Source: DASVBE01 sp963770375
GTDB lineage: Bacteria; Actinomycetota; Actinomycetes; Streptosporangiales; Streptosporangiaceae
Assembly: GCA_963770375.1 (NCBI GenBank)
Contig: CAVYPM010000010.1
Coordinates: 62,001-126,000, forward strand
Length of the DNA stretch: 64,000 nt
Direction of reading: 5' to 3'
Position 1 is the stretch's first letter. Each line of letters opens with the position of its first letter. This document shows, piece by piece, positions 1 to 8,193 of the stretch. The notes under the pieces were generated by a model. It was not told the DNA's origin. It saw only the letters and a program-made list of their open reading frames with translations, and made no database searches. The position numbers were made by a program, and so were the translations under genes.

Positions 1-1
1 C

Positions 2-241
2 GTGACCGTCGAACTGTCGCCAGAAGGCCCGCAGCGCCAGGATCTGGCCGAGGACCTCGCCGCCGCGCTGGAGGCCAGCCCGGCCGCCGCCGCCTTCTTT
101 GACACGCTGGCGCAGTTCTACCGCAAGGCCTACCTCCGCTACATCGACGCCACGACCCGCCGTCCCGAGCTTCGCGCGGCGCGCATCGCCGAGGTCGTGG
201 ACCTGCTCGCGGCCGGGGTCAAGCAACGGCCCCGGCCCTAG
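2..241 (+). CDS. YdeI/OmpD-associated family protein, C-terminal part (5' end outside window)
   Basis: The 79 visible residues look like the C-terminal module of the YdeI/bacteriocin-protection family: an acidic region, then a helix reading FFDTLAQFYRKAYLRYID, and a last helix with Arg-rich spacing (RRPELRAARIAEVV). That pattern of a phenylalanine-rich helix followed by conserved arginines is typical of the family, which usually carries another domain upstream. The frame is open to the window edge and the GTG at position 2 is not a convincing start, so this is most likely the tail of a longer gene. The biochemical role of the family is not settled. It ends 60 bases before the sigma-factor gene and is probably not part of that operon. 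Confidence 0.6.
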   Translation: MTVELSPEGPQRQDLAEDLAAALEASPAAAAFFDTLAQFYRKAYLRYIDATTRRPELRAARIAEVVDLLAAGVKQRPRP

Positions 242-301
242 GAAAGGGCCCGCTTCGCCGCGGCGGTGAACCCGTTGCCACCGGAACGCAATAGAGAACC
301 G

Positions 302-862
302 ATGGACGACGATGCGCTGATCGCCGCGCTGGCCGGCGGTGACGACACCGCGCTGCGGGAGCTCTTCACCCGGCACGCGCCGTGGCTGGCGGCCCGGCTG
401 CGCGCCATCCTGCCCGCGGCCGACGTGGAGGACGTCCTGCAGGAGAGCTTCCTCGCGGTCTGGCGGGGGGCGCACCACTACCGGCCGGAGGGCTCGGCCG
501 GCGGCTGGCTGTGGGGGATCACCCGGCGGCAGGCGGCGCTGTGGCTGCGCCGCCGCGGCCCGGAGGGGGTGCCGCTGGCCGCCCTCGACGCCCTCGCCTG
601 CCACGGCGGCCAGCCCGCGGACGACCCGGCGGAGGCCGCGGTGTCCCGGGCGGAGCTCGCCGCGGCGGTCCGGGCGCTCGGCCCCGAGGGCAGCACGGCA
701 CAGGAGGTCTGGCGGCTGATGTACCTGGAGGACCGGCCGGTCACCGAGGTGGCCGGGCTGATGGGCGTGCCCGAGGGCACCGTGAAGAGCCGCGCTCACC
801 GGGTCCGGCAGCTCATGCGCGCGGTGCTGCGGCCGCCGGCGCGGGACGGAGGCGGACGATGA
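302..862 (+). CDS. ECF-type RNA polymerase sigma factor
   Basis: A 186-residue sigma-70 family protein of the extracytoplasmic-function type. Region 2 is visible around residues 25-75, with the LQESFLAVW core and the WLWGITRR end of 2.4. Region 4 lies at about residues 135-175, with the helix-turn-helix VTEVAGLMGVPEGTVKSRAH. I chose the ATG at 302 because the in-frame GTG at 266 has no ribosome-binding site and would add only a weak 12-residue extension. The stop overlaps the start of the next gene (ATGA), so it is translationally coupled to a membrane protein and an ABC exporter. No separate zinc anti-sigma factor is recognisable; the coupled membrane protein may play that part, which is inference. 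Confidence 0.9.
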   Translation: MDDDALIAALAGGDDTALRELFTRHAPWLAARLRAILPAADVEDVLQESFLAVWRGAHHYRPEGSAGGWLWGITRRQAALWLRRRGPEGVPLAALDALACHGGQPADDPAEAAVSRAELAAAVRALGPEGSTAQEVWRLMYLEDRPVTEVAGLMGVPEGTVKSRAHRVRQLMRAVLRPPARDGGGR

Positions 863-1590
863 CCTCTCACCGGGAGATGACGGGCGGCCCGCCGGGGCCG
901 GACCGGTGCCCGCCCGATGTCGACCTGAACAGGGTGTGGCTGGGCGTGGCCGCGGAGGTCTGGCGCCGCCACCCGGGGCCAGCCGAGCGGCTGGCCGGGC
1001 GGGCGCTGCGCTCGCCGGGCCTGGCGCGGGCGCTGGTCGCCACGCCGTCACTGCTGCTCGGCTGGGTCCTGGCCAGCGCGGTGGTGCTGGTGGCCGGGAT
1101 GTTCGCCACGCTCGGGACCGGCACGCCGTACGTGGCCCTGCTCGCGCCCGCGGTCGCCGCCGCGGGCATCGCCTACGCCTACGGCCCGGGCATCGACCCG
1201 GCCTGGGAACTCTCGCAGAGCATGGCGGTCAGCGACCGGATGGTGCTGCTGGCCCGGGTGCTCGCCGTGTTCGCGCTGAACGCGGCCCTGGGGCTGGCCG
1301 CGTCCGCGGCCTCAGGCACCGCGGCCGCGGTGACCTTCGGCTGGCTGATCCCGATGACCGCGATGTCCGCGCTGGCGCTCGCGGCGGCGGTGATGACCCG
1401 CTCGGCGAGCGCCGGTGCCGCCGCGGGCCTGGCCGCCTGGGCGATCACGGTGCTGTCCGTGCACTCGGCGTCCGGCCAGCTCACGGCCGCGGTCGCCAGC
1501 CCCGCACTGGTCCTCCCCTACCTGGCGGTCGCCGCGGCCTGCGGCACCGTCGCGTGGTTCGCCACCCGTGTTCCGAAAGGCGTGTCATGA
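859..1590 (+). CDS. six-helix integral membrane protein coupled to sigma factor and ABC genes
   Basis: A 243-residue protein with a cytoplasmic N-terminus of about 65 residues (contains one Cys and a Trp-Arg-rich stretch WLGVAAEVWRRH) followed by six predicted membrane segments rich in Ala, Val and Leu. I do not recognise a named domain, and no zinc-binding HxxxCxxC anti-sigma motif is present. It overlaps the sigma gene upstream and the ABC ATPase downstream by the classic ATGA arrangement, so all are made together. By position it could be a membrane regulator of the sigma factor or an accessory permease subunit of the exporter. Confidence 0.75.
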   Translation: MTSHREMTGGPPGPDRCPPDVDLNRVWLGVAAEVWRRHPGPAERLAGRALRSPGLARALVATPSLLLGWVLASAVVLVAGMFATLGTGTPYVALLAPAVAAAGIAYAYGPGIDPAWELSQSMAVSDRMVLLARVLAVFALNAALGLAASAASGTAAAVTFGWLIPMTAMSALALAAAVMTRSASAGAAAGLAAWAITVLSVHSASGQLTAAVASPALVLPYLAVAAACGTVAWFATRVPKGVS

Positions 1591-2360
1591 ACGTTGAGCT
1601 GACCGATGTGACCCGGCGGTTCGGCCGCACCCAGGCGGTCGCCGGGGTGACCCTGGAGACCGGTGCCGGGGTGTTCGGGCTGCTGGGCCCGAACGGCGCG
1701 GGCAAGACCACGCTGCTGCGGATGATGGCCACGGTCATCCCGCCGAACACCGGCCGCGTGCGGCTGCTCGGCCGGGACCCGGGCGGGTACGGCCCGCGGC
1801 GCGAGATCCGGCGCCGGCTCGGTTACCTGCCGCAGAGCCTGGGCTACTACCCGGGGTTCACGGTGGCCGAGTTCGTCGAGTACTTCGCGCTGCTGAAGGA
1901 GATACCGCCGGGCCGGGTGCCGCACGCGGTGGCCACCGCGATCGAGCGGGTTGACCTCGGCAGCCGGGCGAAAGCGAAGCTGCGCACGCTGTCCGGCGGC
2001 ATGCTGCGCCGGGTCGGGATCGCGCAGGCGATCGTCAACGAGCCCGAGCTGCTGCTGCTGGACGAGCCGACCGCCGGCCTCGACCCGGAGCAGCGGGTGG
2101 CGTTCCGCGCCCTGCTGCGCCAACTCGGTGAGCGGGCCACCGTGGTCGTCTCCACCCACCTGGTCGAGGACGTCGGCGCCGCCTGCAGCGAGGTCACGCT
2201 GATGGACGACGGGAAGATCGTGTTCCACGGCACGCCGGACGAGCTGACCGCCCGCGGCCAGGGCCCCGGCGCGGTCGGCGACGCGCCGCTGGAGCGCGGC
2301 TACAGCGCGGTGCTCGCCGCGGCCCGGGCCGGGTCCGGGTCCGCCTCGGCGGTGGCGTGA
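1587..2360 (+). CDS. ABC transporter ATP-binding protein
   Basis: A 257-residue nucleotide-binding subunit. Visible are Walker A (GPNGAGKT, about residue 36), the Q-loop (LGYLPQSLGYYPG), the signature LSGGMLRRVG, Walker B (LLLLDEPTAGLD) and the switch histidine (VVVSTHLVEDV). The GMLRR signature and overall shape fit the multidrug/antibiotic-type exporters that use separate membrane subunits. The start ATG overlaps the upstream stop, and the stop overlaps the permease start (TGATG). With the next two genes it should form an energy-coupled export or membrane-remodelling complex controlled with the sigma factor. Confidence 0.95.
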   Translation: MNVELTDVTRRFGRTQAVAGVTLETGAGVFGLLGPNGAGKTTLLRMMATVIPPNTGRVRLLGRDPGGYGPRREIRRRLGYLPQSLGYYPGFTVAEFVEYFALLKEIPPGRVPHAVATAIERVDLGSRAKAKLRTLSGGMLRRVGIAQAIVNEPELLLLDEPTAGLDPEQRVAFRALLRQLGERATVVVSTHLVEDVGAACSEVTLMDDGKIVFHGTPDELTARGQGPGAVGDAPLERGYSAVLAAARAGSGSASAVA

Positions 2361-3919
2361 TGACCGCCGCGACGAGTGCCCCGGCGCGGCCCCGGGCCCC
2401 GCGTGCCGCCCGGGCGGTCCCGCGCAGCGCCTGGCGGCTGCTGCGGGTGGAGCTGCGCCGCAACGCGATGCCGTGGATCCTGCCGCTGATCGCCGCGCTG
2501 TTCTGGTTCGACTCCTACCGGCCCAGCACCCAGACGGAGCCGCTGTACGTCATGCGCACGTTCTGGAACCTGGGCCAGGGGGGCACGATCATCGACTTCG
2601 CGCCGTTCGTAGCCGCCGTGGCCGCCTGGATGGGGTCGCGGGACGGGCGCCGGCGCCTGGCTGACCTGGTGACCGCCACGCCCCGGCCGCGCTGGGCGGC
2701 GCAGCTCGCCACCTGGGCGGCGACCGCGATCTGGGCGGTCGCGGCCTACCTGGTGTTCGTCGGTGTCATGTTCGCGGTGTACGCCCGTCAGGGCGTCGGC
2801 GGCGCCCCGCCCTGGTGGTGGGTCGCGGTCGGCGTCACCGCGGTGACTGCGTTCAGCGCCGCCGGGTTCGCCGTCGGGGTCTTCTGGCCGAGCCGGTTCG
2901 CCGCGCCGGTGGCCGCGTTCGGGGCGGCCCTCGTCCTGCTGATGTCGTCGCGCTTTGGTTTCAGCCACACCAGCGGGTGGGCGATGATCCTGCCGACCAA
3001 CTCCAACGGCAACTTCCAGAACGATTCCGGGATCTCCTACCCGTGGCTTCCTGACCTGCCGATCGCCCGGATCATGTTCCTGGCCGGGATCGCCGTCGCG
3101 GTCCTGGGCGTGACCGGCCTGCCCGCCCGGGCCGGCGGCCCGGGCCTGCGCCGCGCCGCCGCAGTCATCGCGGTGGCCGGCCTGGCGCTGGCCGGAACCG
3201 CGATCGGCCTGGCCAGCTCGGCCCGGCTGACCGCACACGGCATGGCCATCGCCGGCCTGCACGACGCGGCCAGCGATGCACCGATCGCCTACACCCCCGC
3301 CTGCGGCCACGCCGCCGGGGTCCCGGTCTGCCTGAACCCGGCTTACGGCCGGTGGCTGCCGGCGATCACCGGCGCGCTGGCGCCGGAGCTGGCTGAGGTG
3401 GCTGGCCTGCCCGGCGCGCCCGCCCGGGCCACCCAGGTCGCCACCACCTACACGGGCAGCAACGATGGCGGCCCGCCGGCGCTCAGCGATGGCGGTCCGC
3501 CCCAGGCGCTGACGGTAGGCGGACAGCCGCCGGTGCTCGGCCTGTCGCTCGGCATGCTCAACATGCCGGGACCGTGCGGCTTCTGCGACGGGCCCGTGGC
3601 CGGGAGCCAGTTCGCCGGCCAGTTCCGGCTGATGTTCGCCCACGCGTTCGTGGGCGCGGGCAGCACCCCCGGCAGCCCGGCGCAGCAGGCCGTGCAGGCC
3701 GCGCTGCTGCGCGGGGCCGGGATCCCGTTCGCGGTGCAGCCGAAGGTGATGGGCACCGCCGACAACTTCCCCGGGCCCCAGCCGTACTCGGCGACCGGGC
3801 CGGTCTTCGGCGCGGCCCGGCGGTTCGCGGCCCTGCCCGCCCCGGCCCGGCACGCCTGGCTCGCCGCCCATCTGGCCGCACTGCGGGCCGGCCGGCTCAC
3901 GCTGAAGGACCTGCCGTGA
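2360..3919 (+). CDS. ABC-2-type membrane subunit with large extracytoplasmic C-terminal domain
   Basis: About 519 residues. The first 290 carry roughly seven hydrophobic segments, as in ABC-2 permeases; the remaining 230 residues are hydrophilic and contain two cysteine pairs (ACGHAAGVPVC and GPCGFCDG) that could form disulphides outside the cell. The gene has both GTG (2357) and ATG (2360) start choices; ATG gives the usual TGATG coupling to the ATPase. It overlaps the next membrane gene by four bases. The soluble domain is unlike a plain permease and may bind a substrate or sense the envelope, which is inference from topology only. Confidence 0.8.
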   Translation: MTAATSAPARPRAPRAARAVPRSAWRLLRVELRRNAMPWILPLIAALFWFDSYRPSTQTEPLYVMRTFWNLGQGGTIIDFAPFVAAVAAWMGSRDGRRRLADLVTATPRPRWAAQLATWAATAIWAVAAYLVFVGVMFAVYARQGVGGAPPWWWVAVGVTAVTAFSAAGFAVGVFWPSRFAAPVAAFGAALVLLMSSRFGFSHTSGWAMILPTNSNGNFQNDSGISYPWLPDLPIARIMFLAGIAVAVLGVTGLPARAGGPGLRRAAAVIAVAGLALAGTAIGLASSARLTAHGMAIAGLHDAASDAPIAYTPACGHAAGVPVCLNPAYGRWLPAITGALAPELAEVAGLPGAPARATQVATTYTGSNDGGPPALSDGGPPQALTVGGQPPVLGLSLGMLNMPGPCGFCDGPVAGSQFAGQFRLMFAHAFVGAGSTPGSPAQQAVQAALLRGAGIPFAVQPKVMGTADNFPGPQPYSATGPVFGAARRFAALPAPARHAWLAAHLAALRAGRLTLKDLP

Positions 3920-4650
3920 CCGCCGCGGGCCTGCACCGGCCAGCGCCGGGAAGCCCGCCTGACCGCGGCCCGGCGCTGCCCACCGCGACCCGGTGGCACC
4001 GGGCCGCCGCCGGATGGCGCCTGACCCGCCTGTACCTCGTCAGCCGCCGGGTGCCGATGGCCCTGGTGCTGCTGGCCGGCCTCGGCGTGCTGCTCTGGGC
4101 CGCGCTGCGCTGGCGCTGGAACATCGCCGGCGGCGCCGCGGCCCGGCAGTTCATCCCGCTGACGATCGAGACCGGCGCCGCGGCGCTGATCGCGGTCACC
4201 ACCTACGGGCCGTTCGGCGAGCCGGAACGGGCCGCCGGCCGGTGGCTGCCCGTGCTCCGCCTGGCCGCGGCCGTGGCGCTGACCGCCGTCGCGTTCGGCC
4301 TGCTGTCCGCCGGGGCGGCGGCCGCCCACATCGCGGACGGCGGTGCCGCGACCGGCGGCCTGCCGGGCGGCACGATCGCCCTGCTCCGCAACCTCGGCGG
4401 CATGACCGGCCTCGGCCTGCTGTCCGCGGTCGCGCTCGGCGGCGCGTTCGGCTGGGTCGGCCCGATGGCCTACCTGGTGGTCACCGAAGGAGCGCTGGCC
4501 CACGGGTCGGTCACGCCGTGGGTCTGGCCCACCCGCCCGCCGTTCGACCGTGGCGCCGCGGTCTGCGCCGGCCTGGTGATCGCCGCCGGCCTGGTGCTGA
4601 TCACCGTCCGCGGCCCGCGAGAGCCAGGCGGCGATCCCGGACCTGCTTAG
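3916..4650 (+). CDS. membrane protein, last gene of the sigma/ABC operon
   Basis: A 244-residue protein with an N-terminal cytoplasmic stretch of about 45 residues and about five to six membrane segments. It starts at a GTG overlapping the stop of the permease gene. No named domain is recognised; by position it is a second membrane subunit of the same ABC system. There is a gap of 47 bases to the next gene, which has its own strong ribosome-binding site, so the operon probably ends here. Confidence 0.75.
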   Translation: MTAAGLHRPAPGSPPDRGPALPTATRWHRAAAGWRLTRLYLVSRRVPMALVLLAGLGVLLWAALRWRWNIAGGAAARQFIPLTIETGAAALIAVTTYGPFGEPERAAGRWLPVLRLAAAVALTAVAFGLLSAGAAAAHIADGGAATGGLPGGTIALLRNLGGMTGLGLLSAVALGGAFGWVGPMAYLVVTEGALAHGSVTPWVWPTRPPFDRGAAVCAGLVIAAGLVLITVRGPREPGGDPGPA

Positions 4651-4697
4651 CGGCGGTTCCCGCACTCCCAGATCGGATACGCACCAGGAGGACGGGT

Positions 4698-6108
4698 ATG
4701 GCCAGGTTCGGTCCGGGCATCGCGCGGTGCCGTCAGCTCCCAGGCTGCCTATCTGGCCTGGTCATGGCGATAGGGCTGCTCGTCGCAGCCTGCGGTCCGG
4801 CGCCAACGGCCGCCCCCGGGGCCGCCACGGCGCACGGAACGGCCAGGCCGTCGTCGTCCGCCAGCCCGTCCCCCCGCTCAACGGCAGAATGCAGTTCCGT
4901 CGCGACCTGCTATACGCCGCAGCAGCTCGAGGTCGCCTACGGCGTCCAGCCGCTCCTCCGGCGCGGGGTCGACGGCCGCGGCGAGACCGTGGTGCTGCCG
5001 GAACTCGCCGAAACGCAGCTCAACCCGCCCCTGGTTACTGACCTGCGCCAGGACTTTGCTGCCTACGATCGCCTGTTCCACCTGCCGGCACCGCGCCTCA
5101 AGGTGGTGAGCACTTTCCCCGGCCCGGCGCACCCCTGGCTCGCCTTCGGGGAGGAGGTCCTGGACGCCGAGGTGGTCCACGCGATCGCTCCTCGCGCCGC
5201 CCTCACCGTCGTCCTGGTCAAAGGGACCTCCCTGGACAGCGCCGGCCAGGCGGTGGCGGCCTCGGTCGCCGCCTTGCGGCTGGGCGCCGCGGAGGGCGGC
5301 ATCATCTCCCTCAGCCCGGCCGGCCAGATCGGCGGGGAGCACTGCGTCAACCATGCCCAGCTCACCCAGCTGAACGCCGCGCTCCAAGCCGATGCCGGCC
5401 ACCACGTGACCGTCGTCGCGGCCACGGGTGACACCGGCGCGGCGGGGGAGCCGTGCGCCCTCATCGACGCCCTCGGCGGCAGCATGAGCGGCTTCAGCCC
5501 GAGAAAGGAAGTCGTCCTCGTCGCTTCCGACCCGCTCGTCCTCAGCGCCGGGGGCACGACCCTCGACGCGAGCCACGCGACCGGCGCCTGGCTCGGCGAG
5601 ACCGCCTGGGGCCTTCCCGACGGCAGCCCCGGCAGTGCCTTCCAGGCGTCGGGCGGAGGGTTCAGCCGTCTCTTCGGCCGGCCCTCCTACCAGAACGGTG
5701 TCCCGGGCATCGGCTCAATGCGCGGCGTCCCCGACGTCGCCGCCGACGGTGACCCCGTCACCGGGATAGCGGTCATCACGGGCAACCCCGGCGGGGGTTA
5801 CGCGGTCAGCGGGCATGCCCGGCACGAGCGCGAGCGCGCCCCTGTGGGCCGGGATCATCGCCCTCGCCGACCAGTACGCCAGGCGCCATCTCGGCTTCGT
5901 CAACCCGGCCCTCTACCGGATCGCCCGCAGCTCGCAGTACCACCGTGCCTTCCACGACGTCACCGCGGGCAGCAGCAACACGGCCGAGTTTCCGCACGCG
6001 ACGATCGCCGGCTACCGGGCAGTCCCGGGCTGGGACCCGGTCACCGGCTGGGGCAGCCCCGACGCCCAGGTTCTCGTCCCGCTGCTCGCCCGGTACGCCA
6101 CCCCGTGA
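4698..6108 (+). pseudogene. secreted lipoprotein serine-carboxyl peptidase (sedolisin, S53) interrupted by a one-base frameshift
   Basis: The first frame encodes a lipoprotein signal (lipobox LVAAC at about residue 32), a Ser/Pro-rich linker and a sedolisin catalytic domain. The Glu/Asp pair is in GEEVLDAEVVHAIAP, the oxyanion Asp in VVAATGDTGA. At 5814 one extra C breaks the frame directly before the catalytic serine. The second frame (5815-6108) continues with GTSASAPLWAGI and the calcium-site region ending PGWDPVTGWGSPDA. Removing base 5814 restores a complete protein of about 469 residues. A strong AGGAGGA site precedes the ATG. Sedolisins are acid-acting endopeptidases; this one would act outside the cell. 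Either a sequencing error or a fresh inactivating mutation. Confidence 0.88.
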
Positions 6109-6141
6109 CCACGGCGCTTCCGGATGCCCCCCGGCCCGGGG

Positions 6142-8142
6142 TCACGCCGGCATGTACTTCCCGAACCAGCCCACCAGCCGGGTCAGGTAGTCGGTGAGGG
6201 CCGGGAACCGGCCGACGCCGTGTCCCTCCTCCGGGTAGATGACCAGCTCCGAGTCCACGCCGCGGCCGGTCAGGGCCTGGTAGAACTCCCGGGCCTGGCC
6301 GGCCGGCGTGCACCGGTCCTTGGCGCCCGCGGTGAGCAGCGTCGGCGTGCCGGCCTTGCTGGCGTGCAGGACCGGGCTGCGGGTGTGCACCTGGTTCCCG
6401 ATGGCCTCGGGGTCGGCGTTGTCCAGGAACCACAGCCCCCAGCCGGGGATGTTGGTCGTGAACGTGAAGCTGTACCACTCGGTCACCGGCGAACCGGCCA
6501 CGGCGGCCCTGAACCGCTGGTCCTGGGTCACCAGCCAGGCCGACATGTACCCGCCGTAGCTGACGCCCATCGTGCCGATCCGCGCCGGGTCCGCGATGCC
6601 GCGCTCGACCATCGCGTCGATGCCGGACAGGTAGTCGTAGGTGTCCGCGCCGCCCATGTCGCCCACGACCGCGGCGGCGAACTCCCGGCCCCGCCCTGAG
6701 CTGCCGCGCGGGTTCGGGTGCAGCACCGCGTACCCGCGGGACACCAGCAGGGGCACCGCCGGGTCGCGCATGCCCCAGCTCCGCTGGTAGGCCCCCACGG
6801 GCCCGCCGTGCACGTTCAGCACCAGGGGGAAGGGCCCGCTCCCGGCAGGCGTACAGAGAATTCCCTCGATTGACGTGCCGTCTGGTGCGTCCCAGCTGAC
6901 GTTCGTGACCGAGCCCGCGACCGACCGGAGATAGTCGGTGCCGGGATGAGCCAGCGAAGCCAGCACCTCGTCGGTCCCCGGTCCGATGATCACGACCTGC
7001 TGCGGCTGGTCGTAATCGTCCCTGACCACCACGACCCGGCCGTCGGCCGTGAACGCGCCGCCCGGGTAGAACCCGCTCGCCCACGACTGCGCGGACGCGG
7101 CCAGTTCCTTGGCCACGAGAGCCGCGGGCAGGGGCCCGGAGCCGGCCTCTACCAGACCGGCCACGCAGTCCAGATGGCGCTGGCCGGCGTAGCCGAGCCG
7201 GGTCCCGTCGATCCACTGGACCGCGGTGACGTCGGTCCCGGCGGTGTCGACCGCGCACCGCGTGCCGGCCACCAGGTCCAGCAGGATCAGGTCGCCGGCC
7301 ACGATCAGCCGGTCGCTGCACACGGCCTCGACCACGGCGGCCCGCGTGCCGTCGGGTGTCCCGGCCGGCAGCCCGAGCTGCACGTCGCTGCGGAGCAGTT
7401 CGGTCACCGCGCCGGTGGCGATGTCGAGCCGGCTCAGCACCGCGGAGTACCAGTCGTCCTCCCCCGGCTTCCCGCTGGTGATGGCCAGTACGTGCCCGGG
7501 GCCGCACCAGGCCGCCTCCCACACGTTCAGCCCGTCGGGCGAGACCTTCGCGAGCTCGCCGGTGGCCAGCGTGTAGAGCCACAGGCTGCGCCACGCGTCC
7601 TCCGGCGTCCCGCTCTCCACCTCCGGATACCAGGACGGCCGCCCGGAGTCGCCCGCGCCTGCTCCCGCTGTGCCGGATCCCTGCGCGTCCGAGATCTCCG
7701 CGCCGAGCCCGGCGACGCCGAGCAGGATCCGGGTGCCGTCCGGGGACCAGGCCAGGAACTCGGCCGTGCCGGGCACCGCGGGCGCGGGCCGGGCCTCCCC
7801 CAGCTCCCCGCCGCCCAGCAGGTAGAGCTGGAACACCTCGGCCTTGGCCCGGTCGGACAGGAAGGCGAGCGCCGACCCGTCCGGCGCGAGCCGGCCGGCC
7901 TTGGCCGACCCGCCGCCCGAGGTCAGCGCGTGCAGCCCGCCGTCCCGCACCTCGTACAGGGCGGTGCGGGGCAGCCCCTCGAGCTCGTCGTAGACCGACC
8001 CAGCGACCACGATGCGGCTGGCGTCGGCCGTCGCGACGATGTCGGTGACGTGATGCGGCCGGCCGAACGCGGGCTCGTGCAGCCGCCGGAGATGCTCGGC
8101 GACCGCCGCGTACTCAGGAGATTCCCGCAGGTCTTTGCCCAT
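6142..8142 (-). CDS. S9 family prolyl-oligopeptidase-type serine peptidase
   Basis: A 666-residue cytoplasmic peptidase with an N-terminal beta-propeller (residues about 20-400, repeated blocks such as FLAWSPDGTRILLG) and a C-terminal alpha/beta-hydrolase domain. The nucleophile is in GVSYGGY (about residue 527), the acid in GAKDRCTP (about 608) and the histidine in EEGHGVG (about 640). This is the layout of acylaminoacyl peptidases and dipeptidyl-peptidase-like enzymes that trim short peptides. It converges with the sedolisin gene upstream on the other strand. Exact substrate preference cannot be read from the sequence. Confidence 0.93.
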   Translation of the reverse strand: MGKDLRESPEYAAVAEHLRRLHEPAFGRPHHVTDIVATADASRIVVAGSVYDELEGLPRTALYEVRDGGLHALTSGGGSAKAGRLAPDGSALAFLSDRAKAEVFQLYLLGGGELGEARPAPAVPGTAEFLAWSPDGTRILLGVAGLGAEISDAQGSGTAGAGAGDSGRPSWYPEVESGTPEDAWRSLWLYTLATGELAKVSPDGLNVWEAAWCGPGHVLAITSGKPGEDDWYSAVLSRLDIATGAVTELLRSDVQLGLPAGTPDGTRAAVVEAVCSDRLIVAGDLILLDLVAGTRCAVDTAGTDVTAVQWIDGTRLGYAGQRHLDCVAGLVEAGSGPLPAALVAKELAASAQSWASGFYPGGAFTADGRVVVVRDDYDQPQQVVIIGPGTDEVLASLAHPGTDYLRSVAGSVTNVSWDAPDGTSIEGILCTPAGSGPFPLVLNVHGGPVGAYQRSWGMRDPAVPLLVSRGYAVLHPNPRGSSGRGREFAAAVVGDMGGADTYDYLSGIDAMVERGIADPARIGTMGVSYGGYMSAWLVTQDQRFRAAVAGSPVTEWYSFTFTTNIPGWGLWFLDNADPEAIGNQVHTRSPVLHASKAGTPTLLTAGAKDRCTPAGQAREFYQALTGRGVDSELVIYPEEGHGVGRFPALTDYLTRLVGWFGKYMPA

Positions 8143-8193
8143 GATCCGGATGATCTCATGCGCTCTGCGGGTCCGGTTAGACGGCGTGTCTGG

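Noticed and set aside
2300..3871. Long open frame on the minus strand (523 codons)
   Set aside because: It is antisense to the ABC permease and rich in Arg, Gly and Pro with no domain; a product of GC-rich codon bias.
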